A DNA stretch of 6,942 nucleotides from Bacteroidales bacterium (GTDB taxonomy: Bacteria; Bacteroidota; Bacteroidia; Bacteroidales; VadinHA17): the NCBI GenBank assembly GCA_015486475.1, contig WFRO01000213.1, positions 1 to 6,942 of the forward strand, given 5' to 3'. Shown piece after piece: positions 1 to 5,662 of this stretch (positions are counted from its first letter, which is position 1; each line of letters begins with the position of its first letter). Below the pieces are notes generated by a model. It saw only the letters and a program-made list of their open reading frames with translations. It ran no database searches and was not told the DNA's origin. The position numbers were made by a program, and so were the translations under genes.

Positions 1-596
1 CCTATTACCTCATCCCCACCGCTGAGGTGCCGGTGACCAACATTTACCGGGACGTGATCCTCGGGGCGGACGAACTGCCCGTAAAAAATACGGCCTACAC
101 CCCCTGTTTCCGCAGGGAAGCAGGCTCATACGGCAAAGATGTTCGGGGTCTCAACAGGGTCCACCAGTTCGACAAGGTGGAGATCGTGCAGATCCAGCAC
201 CCCGACCGGTCGTATGACACCCTGGAAGAGATGGTGAATCATGTGGAAGGCCTGGTGCAAAAGCTGGAGCTGCCTTATCGCATCGTACAGCTCTGTGGCG
301 GCGATCTCTCTTTCACCTCTGCCCTCACCTATGATTTCGAGGTTTATGCCGCAGCCCAGAAGAAATGGCTGGAGGTAAGCTCGGTCTCTAATTTCGAGTC
401 GTACCAGGCCAACCGCATGAAGCTGCGTTTCCGCGAGAAAGGCAGCAAGAAAACCCGCCTCGCCCACACGCTCAACGGCAGCGCCCTGGCCCTGCCCCGT
501 ATCATCGCAGCCTTGCTGGAGAACAACCAGACCCCCGAGGGGATCCGCATACCGGCAGTGCTCGTGCCCTACACAGGCTTTGAGATGATCTCCTGA
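1..596 (+). CDS. serS: Serine--tRNA ligase, C-terminal part (5' end outside window)
   Basis: This cytoplasmic class II aminoacyl-tRNA synthetase activates serine with ATP and charges tRNA-Ser. The reading frame is open at the left edge (first full codon at base 3) and ends at TGA 594-596, leaving 197 codons. The visible part begins inside the catalytic domain with YLIPTAEVPVTN. Class II motif 2 follows as CFRREAGSYGKDVRGLNR, then the conserved stretch TYDFEVYAAAQKKWLEVSSV. Motif 3 is near the C-terminus (TLNGSALALPRIIAALLENN), with the ATP-binding arginine in LPRI. The N-terminal coiled-coil tRNA-binding arm and motif 1 lie outside the window. The transporter gene starts 10 bases after the stop, so the two are probably co-transcribed. 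The family match is unambiguous; nothing looks broken in the visible part. Confidence 0.97.
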   Translation, partial: YYLIPTAEVPVTNIYRDVILGADELPVKNTAYTPCFRREAGSYGKDVRGLNRVHQFDKVEIVQIQHPDRSYDTLEEMVNHVEGLVQKLELPYRIVQLCGGDLSFTSALTYDFEVYAAAQKKWLEVSSVSNFESYQANRMKLRFREKGSKKTRLAHTLNGSALALPRIIAALLENNQTPEGIRIPAVLVPYTGFEMIS

Positions 597-606
597 TCCC
601 CTGCTC

Positions 607-1503
607 ATGGAAAAGGCCCAGAAAAAAGCGCTCCTGTATGCCTCCGTGGCCATCTTTTTCTGGGCCACCATCCCCTCTGCCTTCAAGCTGGGACTGCGGG
701 AGACTACTCCTGCCACCCTGCTGTTCTGGGCCAACCTCACCTCACTGGCGGTCTTCCTCGGGATCATCCTCTTCACCGGCAAAAGTCCCCTGATCTTCCG
801 GCAGTCCGGCAGTGACCTGTTGCATTCAGCCCTGCTGGGGCTCCTCAGCCCGTTCGGATATTACCTGATCCTTTTTGAGGCTTACTCCCGCCTGCCGGGA
901 CAGGTAGCCCAGCCCCTCAACATGATCTGGCCGCTGGTGCTGGTCTTCCTGTCAGCTGTCATGCTCGGGCAAAAGATCTCCGGCAGGAGCTACCTGGCCC
1001 TGCTCATCAGCTTCGCCGGGATCGTTTTCGTCTCTTCACAGGGCGATCTGCTGGGGTTTCACAATACCGACATCACCGGCGTGGCGCTGGCAGCAGGAAG
1101 CTCCGTGATCTGGGCTCTCTTCTGGATCCTTCACATGAAAGACAAAAGGGAAGAGGTGATCCGCCTTTTCTCCAACTTCTTCTTTGCTTTCCTTTACATT
1201 ACCCTGTACCTTCTCTTTACAAAAAACCGGTTCCTCCCTCCTGCCAACGCCGTCGCCGCAGGGATTTACGCCGGGTTTTTCGAGATGGGTTTCACCTTCC
1301 TGCTGTGGCTGAAAGCCCTTCATCTGGCCAGAAACACCGCCACGATCAGCAACCTGGTCTATCTGGCACCTTTTTTGTCGCTCTTTTTTCTCCGTCACCT
1401 GACGGGAGAAAAGATCTATCTCACCACAGTGATCGGCCTGGTGTTGATCATTGGTGGTATATTTGTACAAAATTATAGTGGAAAAAAAACGTTACGATAC
1501 TAA
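607..1503 (+). CDS. EamA/DMT-family transporter, 10 predicted TM helices
   Basis: This 298-residue integral inner-membrane protein belongs to the drug/metabolite transporter (EamA) superfamily; its substrate cannot be read from sequence. Hydrophobic segments can be traced at roughly residues 7-27, 36-56, 70-92, 100-120, 126-146, 157-177, 188-206, 216-236, 246-264 and 270-289. That is the ten-helix, two-repeat EamA layout, with a short charged linker after helix 6 (HMKDKREEV). The end of each half carries a related glycine-rich helix (LLISFAGIVFVSSQG and VIGLVLIIGGIFVQN), as expected from internal duplication. Length is normal for the family. ATG 607 follows serS by 10 bases and has no clear Shine-Dalgarno sequence, which is usual in Bacteroidetes. 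It sits in a tight operon-like run between serS and the protease gene. Members export amino acids, metabolites or drugs; no choice is justified here. Confidence 0.9.
   Translation: MEKAQKKALLYASVAIFFWATIPSAFKLGLRETTPATLLFWANLTSLAVFLGIILFTGKSPLIFRQSGSDLLHSALLGLLSPFGYYLILFEAYSRLPGQVAQPLNMIWPLVLVFLSAVMLGQKISGRSYLALLISFAGIVFVSSQGDLLGFHNTDITGVALAAGSSVIWALFWILHMKDKREEVIRLFSNFFFAFLYITLYLLFTKNRFLPPANAVAAGIYAGFFEMGFTFLLWLKALHLARNTATISNLVYLAPFLSLFFLRHLTGEKIYLTTVIGLVLIIGGIFVQNYSGKKTLRY
1458..1465 (+). promoter_or_regulatory. Candidate Bacteroidetes -7 promoter element inside the transporter 3' end
   Basis: TATATTTG matches the TAnnTTTG -7 consensus exactly. It lies about 50 bases before the protease start at 1515 and would give a leader of about 40 bases. 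No good TTTG -33 element lies 19-21 bases upstream, so this may be a weak internal promoter or chance. The leader ends in the near-palindrome AACAGAGCTGTT (1503-1514), directly before the ATG. Confidence 0.35.
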
Positions 1504-1514
1504 ACAGAGCTGTT

Positions 1515-2804
1515 ATGAAACCTTCTTCCCGCTTTTTCTCACTGAGGATCGCCTTTGTGGTACTGCTTTTCATCACGGTCCTTTTTTCATGTAAAAAAGA
1601 AGAACCTGTTCCGCCTGACCGGCCCACGGTCGAAGAAAAGGCCCGGGACCAGCTCTACAAGATCATGCAGGAGTGGTACCTATGGTATGACAAGATGCCG
1701 GAGGTGGACGTGAACGATTACAAAGGCCCGGAAGACCTGCTCGAGGCTTTGCGGTATGAAGAGTTGGACAAATGGAGTTTTGTGGCGGAGAAATCCCTCT
1801 TCGAGAGCTATTTCGGTGCCGGGGAATACCTGGGTTTTGGTTTCGGTTACGGTTACGATGACGCGGGCAGGATCTGGATCTCTTTTGTCTTCAAAGATTC
1901 TCCGCTCTATCCCGAGGGGGTGCGGCGTGGATGGTTGCTGACGGCTGTCGACGATCATGTGTTGTCCCCCGGCGAGGATCTGAGCCCGCTGATGGGAGAT
2001 CCCGTTGCCGGCGTACAGAAAAAACTCACTTTCGTGACCCCCGACAGCAGTACGGTATCCGTAACGGCTGTCAAGGATACCATTAAGATCAATGCGGTGT
2101 TGCTGGCTGACACCCTGCATATAAATAACGAGGTGGTCGGGCATCTGGTCTTCCAGACGTTCATCGGCCCGGCCATGGCTGAGCTGGACAGCGCCTTTGC
2201 CTTCTTCAAAGCGGTCAACGCCACCGATCTGATCGTAGACTTGCGGTACAACGGCGGAGGCAGCCTCAACGTGGCCCAGAAACTGGGCAGTCTCATTGCC
2301 GGCAATGCCAACAAGGGGAACACGCTCTGCCGCCTGGAGCACAACGACAAGCGCAGGGACCAGGATGAGGACATCCCCTTCGTCGAGGAGGACCAGGCCC
2401 TCTCGCTCAACCGTATTATTTACATCACCAGCCGGGGCAGCGCCTCGGCCAGCGAGGTGATCATCAACGGTCTCAAGCCTTTCATGACCGTGTCGCTGGT
2501 GGGCGACCGCACCTACGGCAAGCCCGTTGGCATGCACTCCTGGATCTATGACAAGTATGTCTTCGTACCCGTCAGCTTCAAGCTGGTCAATGCCAATGGC
2601 GAGGGGGACTATTTTGATGGCATCCCTGCCGACGACTATGCTGAGGACGGTCTGCAGTATGCTTTCAGCGACCGCCGTGAGCCCCGTCTGCGGGATGCGA
2701 TCATTTACATCGAGACAGGGACCTTTCCCAACCCCGGCCAGAAGAAAGTTTATGTAAAACAACCGGTCTGGAGAGGATTGCAACAGGAGATAGGCGCCTT
2801 ATAA
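1515..2804 (+). CDS. S41-family (C-terminal processing) serine protease, lipoprotein
   Basis: This 429-residue protein is a tail-specific protease of peptidase family S41, predicted to be lipid-anchored outside the inner membrane. The N-terminus is a lipoprotein signal peptide: a hydrophobic run at residues 10-24, then a lipobox ending at Cys26. The mature N-terminus C-K-K-E-E resembles surface-export signals described for Bacteroidetes lipoproteins. Next comes a segment with WYLWYDKMP (residues 54-62) that is common in Bacteroidetes S41 proteins. A PDZ-like domain follows at about 103-190, with YLGFGF and PEGVRRGWLLTAV. The protease core has DLRYNGGG (242-249). The predicted nucleophile is Ser311 in GSASASE and the general base Lys336 in TYGKPVG. 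Their 25-residue separation equals that of the Ser-Lys dyad in E. coli Tsp/Prc, so the enzyme should be active. The start lies 11 bases after the transporter stop, and ruvC begins 10 bases downstream. Substrates are unknown. Confidence 0.93.
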   Translation: MKPSSRFFSLRIAFVVLLFITVLFSCKKEEPVPPDRPTVEEKARDQLYKIMQEWYLWYDKMPEVDVNDYKGPEDLLEALRYEELDKWSFVAEKSLFESYFGAGEYLGFGFGYGYDDAGRIWISFVFKDSPLYPEGVRRGWLLTAVDDHVLSPGEDLSPLMGDPVAGVQKKLTFVTPDSSTVSVTAVKDTIKINAVLLADTLHINNEVVGHLVFQTFIGPAMAELDSAFAFFKAVNATDLIVDLRYNGGGSLNVAQKLGSLIAGNANKGNTLCRLEHNDKRRDQDEDIPFVEEDQALSLNRIIYITSRGSASASEVIINGLKPFMTVSLVGDRTYGKPVGMHSWIYDKYVFVPVSFKLVNANGEGDYFDGIPADDYAEDGLQYAFSDRREPRLRDAIIYIETGTFPNPGQKKVYVKQPVWRGLQQEIGAL

Positions 2805-2814
2805 TAGATATTTT

Positions 2815-3375
2815 ATGGCCGAGCAGGAAAAGATCATTCTGGGCGTAGACCCCGGCACCAACTACACCGGCTATGCCATCCTCGAGGTGAGGGGCAAGGT
2901 GCTGACCGTCGCTGCCATCGGGGTGATCGACCTGCGGAAATATGATTCTCATTTTCTGAAGCTGAAACATATCTTCCAGCGTGTGCTGGGTCTGGTGGAT
3001 GAATATCATCCCGACGAGCTGGCCATCGAAGCGCCTTTTTACGGGAAGAACGTGCAGTCGATGCTCAAGCTGGGACGCGCCCAGGGCGCCGCCATCGCTG
3101 CCGGCCTCTACCGCGAAGTACCCGTCTTCGAATATGCTCCGCGCAAGATCAAGATGGCCATCACCGGCGAGGGGAACGCCTCCAAAGAACAGGTGTCGGC
3201 CATGCTTGTCCACATCCTCCGTTTCAGGGATATGCCGAAACAACTGGATGCCAGCGATGCCCTGGCCGCGGCCGTGTGTCATTATTATGAAAACCAGGGA
3301 CTCCGCAAAAGCGGTAACTCCGCAAGCTGGAAAGAATTTATCCGGAAAAACAAGGACAGGATCGCAGACCAATAG
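2815..3375 (+). CDS. ruvC: Crossover junction endodeoxyribonuclease RuvC
   Basis: RuvC is the Holliday junction resolvase that cuts four-way DNA junctions symmetrically as a dimer, working with the RuvAB branch-migration motor. The 186-residue protein has the full RNase H-like acidic tetrad. Asp12 lies in ILGVDPGTNYTGYAIL, Glu72 in LAIEAPFYGKN, and Asp145 and Asp148 in QLDASDALAAAVCHYY. The helix motif MLKLGRAQGAAIAAG (83-97) and the segment YAPRKIKMAITGEGNASKEQV are also typical. The C-terminus has a short basic extension after residue 165. ATG 2815 lies 10 bases after the protease stop, making it the last gene of the plus-strand operon. A hairpin with a U tract begins just past its TAG. ruvA and ruvB are not in the window. 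Confidence 0.96.
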   Translation: MAEQEKIILGVDPGTNYTGYAILEVRGKVLTVAAIGVIDLRKYDSHFLKLKHIFQRVLGLVDEYHPDELAIEAPFYGKNVQSMLKLGRAQGAAIAAGLYREVPVFEYAPRKIKMAITGEGNASKEQVSAMLVHILRFRDMPKQLDASDALAAAVCHYYENQGLRKSGNSASWKEFIRKNKDRIADQ

Positions 3376-3376
3376 C

Positions 3377-3405
3377 TGGATGATGGAAATAAGTCATCCA
3401 TTTTT
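3377..3405 (+). terminator. Intrinsic terminator after ruvC
   Basis: A perfect 7-bp stem (TGGATGA 3377-3383 with TCATCCA 3394-3400) and a 10-base loop are followed at once by five T residues, then further pyrimidines. It starts two bases after the ruvC stop codon. The T tract exists only in the plus direction, so it should end the serS-ruvC transcript and not the convergent HIT transcript. The stem is short, so efficiency is uncertain. Confidence 0.6.
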
Positions 3406-3407
3406 CC

Positions 3408-3435
3408 TTTTGCCTTTTGCCTTATTACTTTTGCC
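3408..3435. repeat. Period-7 tandem repeat, TTTTGCC units
   Basis: There are three exact copies of TTTTGCC at 3408-3414, 3415-3421 and 3429-3435. The gap 3422-3428 (TTATTAC) is exactly one unit long and looks like a decayed copy, giving four units in phase. It lies directly downstream of the ruvC terminator in non-coding DNA. No function is evident. Confidence 0.6.
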
Positions 3436-3448
3436 TTCGTTAGTGTGG

Positions 3449-3483
3449 AGTTAAAAGTTAAAAGTGAGCTAAAGTTAAAAGTT
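3449..3483. repeat. AT-rich direct repeats, TTAAAAG units
   Basis: TTAAAAG occurs at 3451-3457 and 3458-3464 in tandem and again at 3475-3481. The longer word AGTTAAAAGTT is present at 3449-3459 and 3473-3483. The repeat sits between the TTTTGCC repeat and the palindromic heptad element. It is non-coding, with no clear function. Confidence 0.55.
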
Positions 3484-3490
3484 GGGTGTT

Positions 3491-3600
3491 CTTCGCGGTA
3501 CTTGGCGGAACCTTTGCGCAACTTTGCGTAATAGCAAGGAATCCACATGGTTAAGCTGTTACGCAAAGGTACGCAGAGATGCACGCGAAGAGCCGCAAAG
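3491..3600. repeat. Symmetric palindromic element of eight CTTTGCG-like heptads
   Basis: The left arm has four plus-oriented heptads: CTTCGCG 3491-3497, CTTGGCG 3501-3507, CTTTGCG 3512-3518 and CTTTGCG 3522-3528. The right arm has four inverted heptads: CGCAAAG 3562-3568, CGCAGAG 3572-3578, CGCGAAG 3584-3590 and CGCAAAG 3594-3600. Spacers are 3, 4, 3 bases on the left and 3, 5, 3 on the right. The inner arms extend to a 14-bp stem, 3522-3535 with 3555-3568, with one G-T pair and a 19-base loop at 3536-3554. It fills the gap between the convergent ruvC and HIT genes and ends 15 bases from the HIT stop. I infer a REP- or MITE-like dispersed element, or a structured 3' end for HIT mRNA. Neither can be proved from one copy. 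Confidence 0.65.
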
Positions 3601-3615
3601 GTATGGGAATATGAA

Positions 3616-4014
3616 CTACAGCTCCACTTCTTTGCTGATCTTTTCCGCCAGCTCCCTGAACTCCTCTTCGGAGAGTTTGAGTTTGGGGCGAGAAAAGCTT
3701 ATATCCGCTTCCGAATTGATGGGGATAAGATGGATGTGGGCATGCGGCACTTCCAGTCCCAGCACGGCCACGCCTATGCGGCGGCAGGGCACCACTTTCT
3801 CGATGGCCCGGGCCACCTTCTTGGAGAAAACCATCATCCCCGCCAGGAGGTCATCCTCCAGATCAAAAAGATAGTCGGTCTCCTGTTTGGGGATCACCAG
3901 CGTGTGTCCTTTGGCCAGGGGATGGATATCAAGAAAAGCATAATAACGGTCATCCTCTGCGATCTTGTAGGAAGGGATCTCCCCTTTGACGATCATGGAA
4001 AATATTGTGCTCAT
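3616..4014 (-). CDS. HIT-family (histidine triad) nucleotide-binding hydrolase, HinT-like
   Basis: This 132-residue cytoplasmic protein belongs to the histidine triad superfamily. Members of the HinT branch hydrolyse purine nucleoside phosphoramidates and related acyl-adenylates. The N-terminal half has the family pattern IFSMIVKGEIPSYKIAEDD, then AFLDIHPLAKGHTLVIPK (residues 26-43). The catalytic triad motif is VPHAHIHLIP with His91, His93 and His95, the central His93 being the expected nucleophile. The C-terminal extension (KLKLSEEEFRELAEKI) is a predicted charged helix. Length is close to typical single-domain HIT proteins. The ATG (complement of 4012-4014) lies 11 bases after the greA stop, so it is probably the second gene of a greA-HIT operon. 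The in vivo substrate is not predictable; HinT-like is the best subfamily guess, not a firm call. Confidence 0.94.
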   Translation of the reverse strand: MSTIFSMIVKGEIPSYKIAEDDRYYAFLDIHPLAKGHTLVIPKQETDYLFDLEDDLLAGMMVFSKKVARAIEKVVPCRRIGVAVLGLEVPHAHIHLIPINSEADISFSRPKLKLSEEEFRELAEKISKEVEL

Positions 4015-4025
4015 GACAGGTTCTT

Positions 4026-4499
4026 TTATATGGATATCTCAACGATCTCCAGAGAAATGGTACCGGAAGGTACCGCCACCTCCACCTGCTCGCCGGCTTT
4101 CCTGCCGATGAGGGCTTTGGCAATAGGTGTCTGGATGGAGAGCTTGCCGGTTTTCAGATCGGCTTCCGTCTCCGACACCAGGGTGTACTCCATCATCTGC
4201 CCGTTGGTCAGGTTCTTCAGTTTCACCCGGTTCATCATCTGCACGGTCGAAGTGTCTATCTTCGATTCATCGATCACCCGGGCGTTGGCGATGAGGTTCT
4301 CCAGTTTGGCGATCTTCATCTCCAGCATCCCCTGTGCTTCCTTGGCCGCATCATACTCGGCATTTTCCGAAAGGTCCCCCTTGTCACGGGCCTCGGCGAT
4401 CTGCCGTGAGATAGCAGGACGCTCCACACGCGTGAGATGATCCAGCTCTTCCTTCAGTTTACGCAATCCTTCTTCAGTAATGTAAGATACTTCTCCCAT
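4026..4499 (-). CDS. greA: Transcription elongation factor GreA
   Basis: GreA binds the RNA polymerase secondary channel and stimulates cleavage of backtracked RNA, releasing stalled complexes. The 157-residue product has the two expected parts. An N-terminal antiparallel coiled coil (about residues 1-75) carries the tip motif GDLSENAEYDAAKE, with acidic tip residues Asp42 and Glu45. A C-terminal FKBP-like domain follows (about 80-157) with YTLVSETEAD and SIQTPIAKALIGRKAGE. I chose the ATG at 4499 because it begins MGEVSYITEEGL and gives the usual family length. An in-frame upstream ATG at 4544 would add MEFFLFLPVVQKIWN, atypical for GreA and lying inside a leader hairpin. The HIT gene follows 11 bases downstream. 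A good promoter and an attenuator-like hairpin precede it. Confidence 0.97.
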   Translation of the reverse strand: MGEVSYITEEGLRKLKEELDHLTRVERPAISRQIAEARDKGDLSENAEYDAAKEAQGMLEMKIAKLENLIANARVIDESKIDTSTVQMMNRVKLKNLTNGQMMEYTLVSETEADLKTGKLSIQTPIAKALIGRKAGEQVEVAVPSGTISLEIVEISI

Positions 4500-4530
4500 A
4501 TTCCAGATTTTTTGTACAACAGGTAAAAAC

Positions 4531-4563
4531 AAAAAGAATTCCACAATGCAGGGAACTCTTTTT
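4531..4563 (-). promoter_or_regulatory. Attenuator-like hairpin in the greA leader
   Basis: Read on the minus strand, AAAAAGAGTTCC (4563-4552) pairs with GGAATTCTTTTT (4542-4531) across a 9-base loop. This gives 12 bp including one G-U pair. The 3' arm runs into U-rich RNA (UUUUUGUUUUU). The wobble position forms a pair only in minus-strand RNA; in plus-strand RNA it is an A-C mismatch, so the structure fits the greA transcript. It starts about 20 bases after the predicted transcription start and ends about 30 bases before the greA ATG. The shape is that of an intrinsic terminator with an AU-rich base. Early termination would give a leader RNA of roughly 50-60 bases. Confidence 0.5.
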
Positions 4564-4587
4564 TCACTTGCGCCGTTATTTACGGTA

Positions 4588-4619
4588 CAAAGATAAAAAT
4601 ATTTTTTCTTTAATTCAAA
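4588..4619 (-). promoter_or_regulatory. Bacteroidetes-type promoter for greA
   Basis: On the minus strand, TTTG (4619-4616) is followed after exactly 20 bases by TATCTTTG (4595-4588). This matches the primary sigma factor consensus of Bacteroidetes, TTTG-N19-21-TAnnTTTG, at every defined base. The spacer is AT-rich. Transcription should start near 4580-4582, giving a leader of about 80 bases before the greA ATG at 4499. Confidence 0.75.
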
Positions 4620-4646
4620 GGATTTCAGATACTAAACACCTTTTTT

Positions 4647-4688
4647 GTCCTGTTCTTTCCTCTCAGGACGCCGGCAAACCCGGCTGAG
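4647..4688 (-). other. Two overlapping hairpins downstream of the membrane-protein gene
   Basis: GTCCTG (4647-4652) pairs with CAGGAC (4664-4669) over an 11-base loop. GCCGG (4670-4674) pairs with CCGGC (4680-4684) over a 5-base loop, flanked by CTCA (4662-4665) and TGAG (4685-4688), which could extend it. The two stems compete for bases 4664-4665. They lie 15 or more bases past the stop codon of the minus-strand membrane-protein gene. On that strand an A run, not a U run, follows, so this is not a standard intrinsic terminator. It may be an RNA 3'-end structure or nothing functional. Confidence 0.3.
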
Positions 4689-4702
4689 AATATCCCGTCG
4701 GA

Positions 4703-5212
4703 TCAAAAATATTTTCTTTCCATGATCTCGGAATAGATCACCGCTTTGACCGGATCAAAATCCTCCAGGATGTCAGGCTCGTATTCTTTGTTCTGCTCGT
4801 CCATGAATTTCTGCCAGTCGGGCTGATCGGCCACGATACGGTGTTTGTCCACAGTAAGTTTTTTCTCTTCCTTTTTCGCAGCAAAGACGCTCCTGCCTTC
4901 TTCCTCAGGAGGCAGGAACACTTCCGGCTCTTCATTTTCCGGCTGCTCTTCCATCATCTCCCCGTAGACAGGCGTCTCTTCTTCCATCTGCACCTCCGGC
5001 TCCTCCGGGGGGTTCAACAGGGCATCCACCAGGGGATTGCCCGTAATGATCCTCTCCCTCTCTTTCGCGGCATTGTCTGTTGCCGCCTGCTGTTGCGCTT
5101 TTTTCTTGTTCAGTTCCGCAGTATCGATCTTTTTCTTTTTCTTAAAGATCCCGGCTACGGAGATGAGGATCAGAAAAACGATATACAGGATGGTTCCCAG
5201 ATCTCCTTTCAT
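4703..5212 (-). CDS. Small membrane protein with Glu-rich tail, Bacteroidetes-type, unknown function
   Basis: I cannot assign a function. The 169-residue protein starts with one hydrophobic helix (residues 6-23) followed by KKKKK (24-28), which by the positive-inside rule places the rest in the cytoplasm. Residues 29-57 are charged and Gln/Ala-rich. Residues 70-105 contain 16 Glu and no Lys or Arg, with repeated Pro, and look disordered. A conserved-looking C-terminal block then follows (about 125-169) with RIVADQPDWQKFMDEQ and DFDPVKAVIYSEIMERKYF. I recall similar KAVIYSEIL-RKY endings from uncharacterised Bacteroidetes proteins, so the tail is probably the functional part. The ATG lies 6 bases past the stop of the upstream lysine-rich gene, so the pair is translationally close and almost surely one operon. 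A 203-base gap with its own promoter separates it from greA. Confidence 0.78.
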   Translation of the reverse strand: MKGDLGTILYIVFLILISVAGIFKKKKKIDTAELNKKKAQQQAATDNAAKERERIITGNPLVDALLNPPEEPEVQMEEETPVYGEMMEEQPENEEPEVFLPPEEEGRSVFAAKKEEKKLTVDKHRIVADQPDWQKFMDEQNKEYEPDILEDFDPVKAVIYSEIMERKYF

Positions 5213-5218
5213 GGTGAT

Positions 5219-5662
5219 TCACTTTTTATTATTTTTCTTCTTCTTGTCCTTTTTCTTCTTATTGCCTCCGAACATCTTTTGCCAGATATTCTGTTTCCCT
5301 CCGCTGTTATAATGATCGGCCTCTTTTCGTGTCTGCTTCATTCTCTTCTGGGTCTCTGGCGTCTGCATCTTATAACGCCTTTTTATCTCCTTTTTCCGTG
5401 CTTTTTCATAGGCTTTTTTCCGTTGTTTCTTTTTCTTTTCCGCTTCTTTGACCTGTTTGGGCACCTTTCCTTTGGTCTGTTTCCCTTTCGTGTTCTTGCC
5501 AAAGAGACCGGTATTGGCAGGTTTGGAGTCTTTTTTCCTGGTCACTGTTTTTTTCTGTTTGGACGAAAGACTTTTCCCCTTGGGGGTCTGGGCAGTTACC
5601 GGCAGCGACAGCAGGAACACCACCAGCAGGAAAAGGATCCGGTTTTTACAGGAAAATTTCAT
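5219..5662 (-). CDS. Secreted lysine-rich (strongly basic) protein, unknown function
   Basis: The function is not recognised. With the start at the ATG at 5662, the 147-residue product opens with a classic signal peptide: MKFSCKNR, then a hydrophobic core, ending about PVTA-Q (cleavage near residue 24). The longer upstream start at 5707 would put 15 unlikely residues before the signal peptide and overlap the divergent gene, so I reject it. By my count the mature part of about 123 residues has 41 Lys and 7 Arg against 9 acidic residues, a net charge near +39. It contains a helical-looking block (about 69-112) with KARKKEIKRRYKMQTPETQKR, a short aromatic segment NIWQKMF, and a poly-Lys tail. 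Small basic exported proteins with a similar QT-T-KRMK block occur in Bacteroidetes, as far as I recall. Binding to an anionic partner such as LPS, nucleic acid or polysaccharide is only a guess. Confidence 0.72.
   Translation of the reverse strand: MKFSCKNRILFLLVVFLLSLPVTAQTPKGKSLSSKQKKTVTRKKDSKPANTGLFGKNTKGKQTKGKVPKQVKEAEKKKKQRKKAYEKARKKEIKRRYKMQTPETQKRMKQTRKEADHYNSGGKQNIWQKMFGGNKKKKDKKKKNNKK

Noticed and set aside
1680..2783. Long open frame of 367 codons antisense to the S41 protease gene
   Set aside because: It mirrors a gene with clear catalytic motifs, has low-complexity composition and no recognisable motif, and is explained by GC-biased third positions. The 126-782 minus frame was rejected on the same grounds.
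3408..3600. Possible CRISPR array in the repeat-rich intergenic gap
   Set aside because: The units are 7 bases with 3-5 base spacers and inverted symmetry, and no cas gene is nearby. This is not CRISPR organisation.
3482..3874. Plus-strand frames running from the palindromic element into the HIT gene
   Set aside because: They cross the repeat element and run antisense to a HIT gene with an intact triad, and they show no family signature. The minus frame 3285-3584 is likewise spurious.
4500..4544. Upstream in-frame start that would extend GreA by 15 residues
   Set aside because: The extension is not GreA-like, the shorter form has the normal family length, and the upstream ATG lies in the leader hairpin loop and arm.
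4500..4702. Possible riboswitch or small RNA gene in the 203-base gap before greA
   Set aside because: Beyond the promoter and leader hairpin I see no known riboswitch core or tRNA-like fold. The region is kept only as a promoter plus attenuator-like leader.
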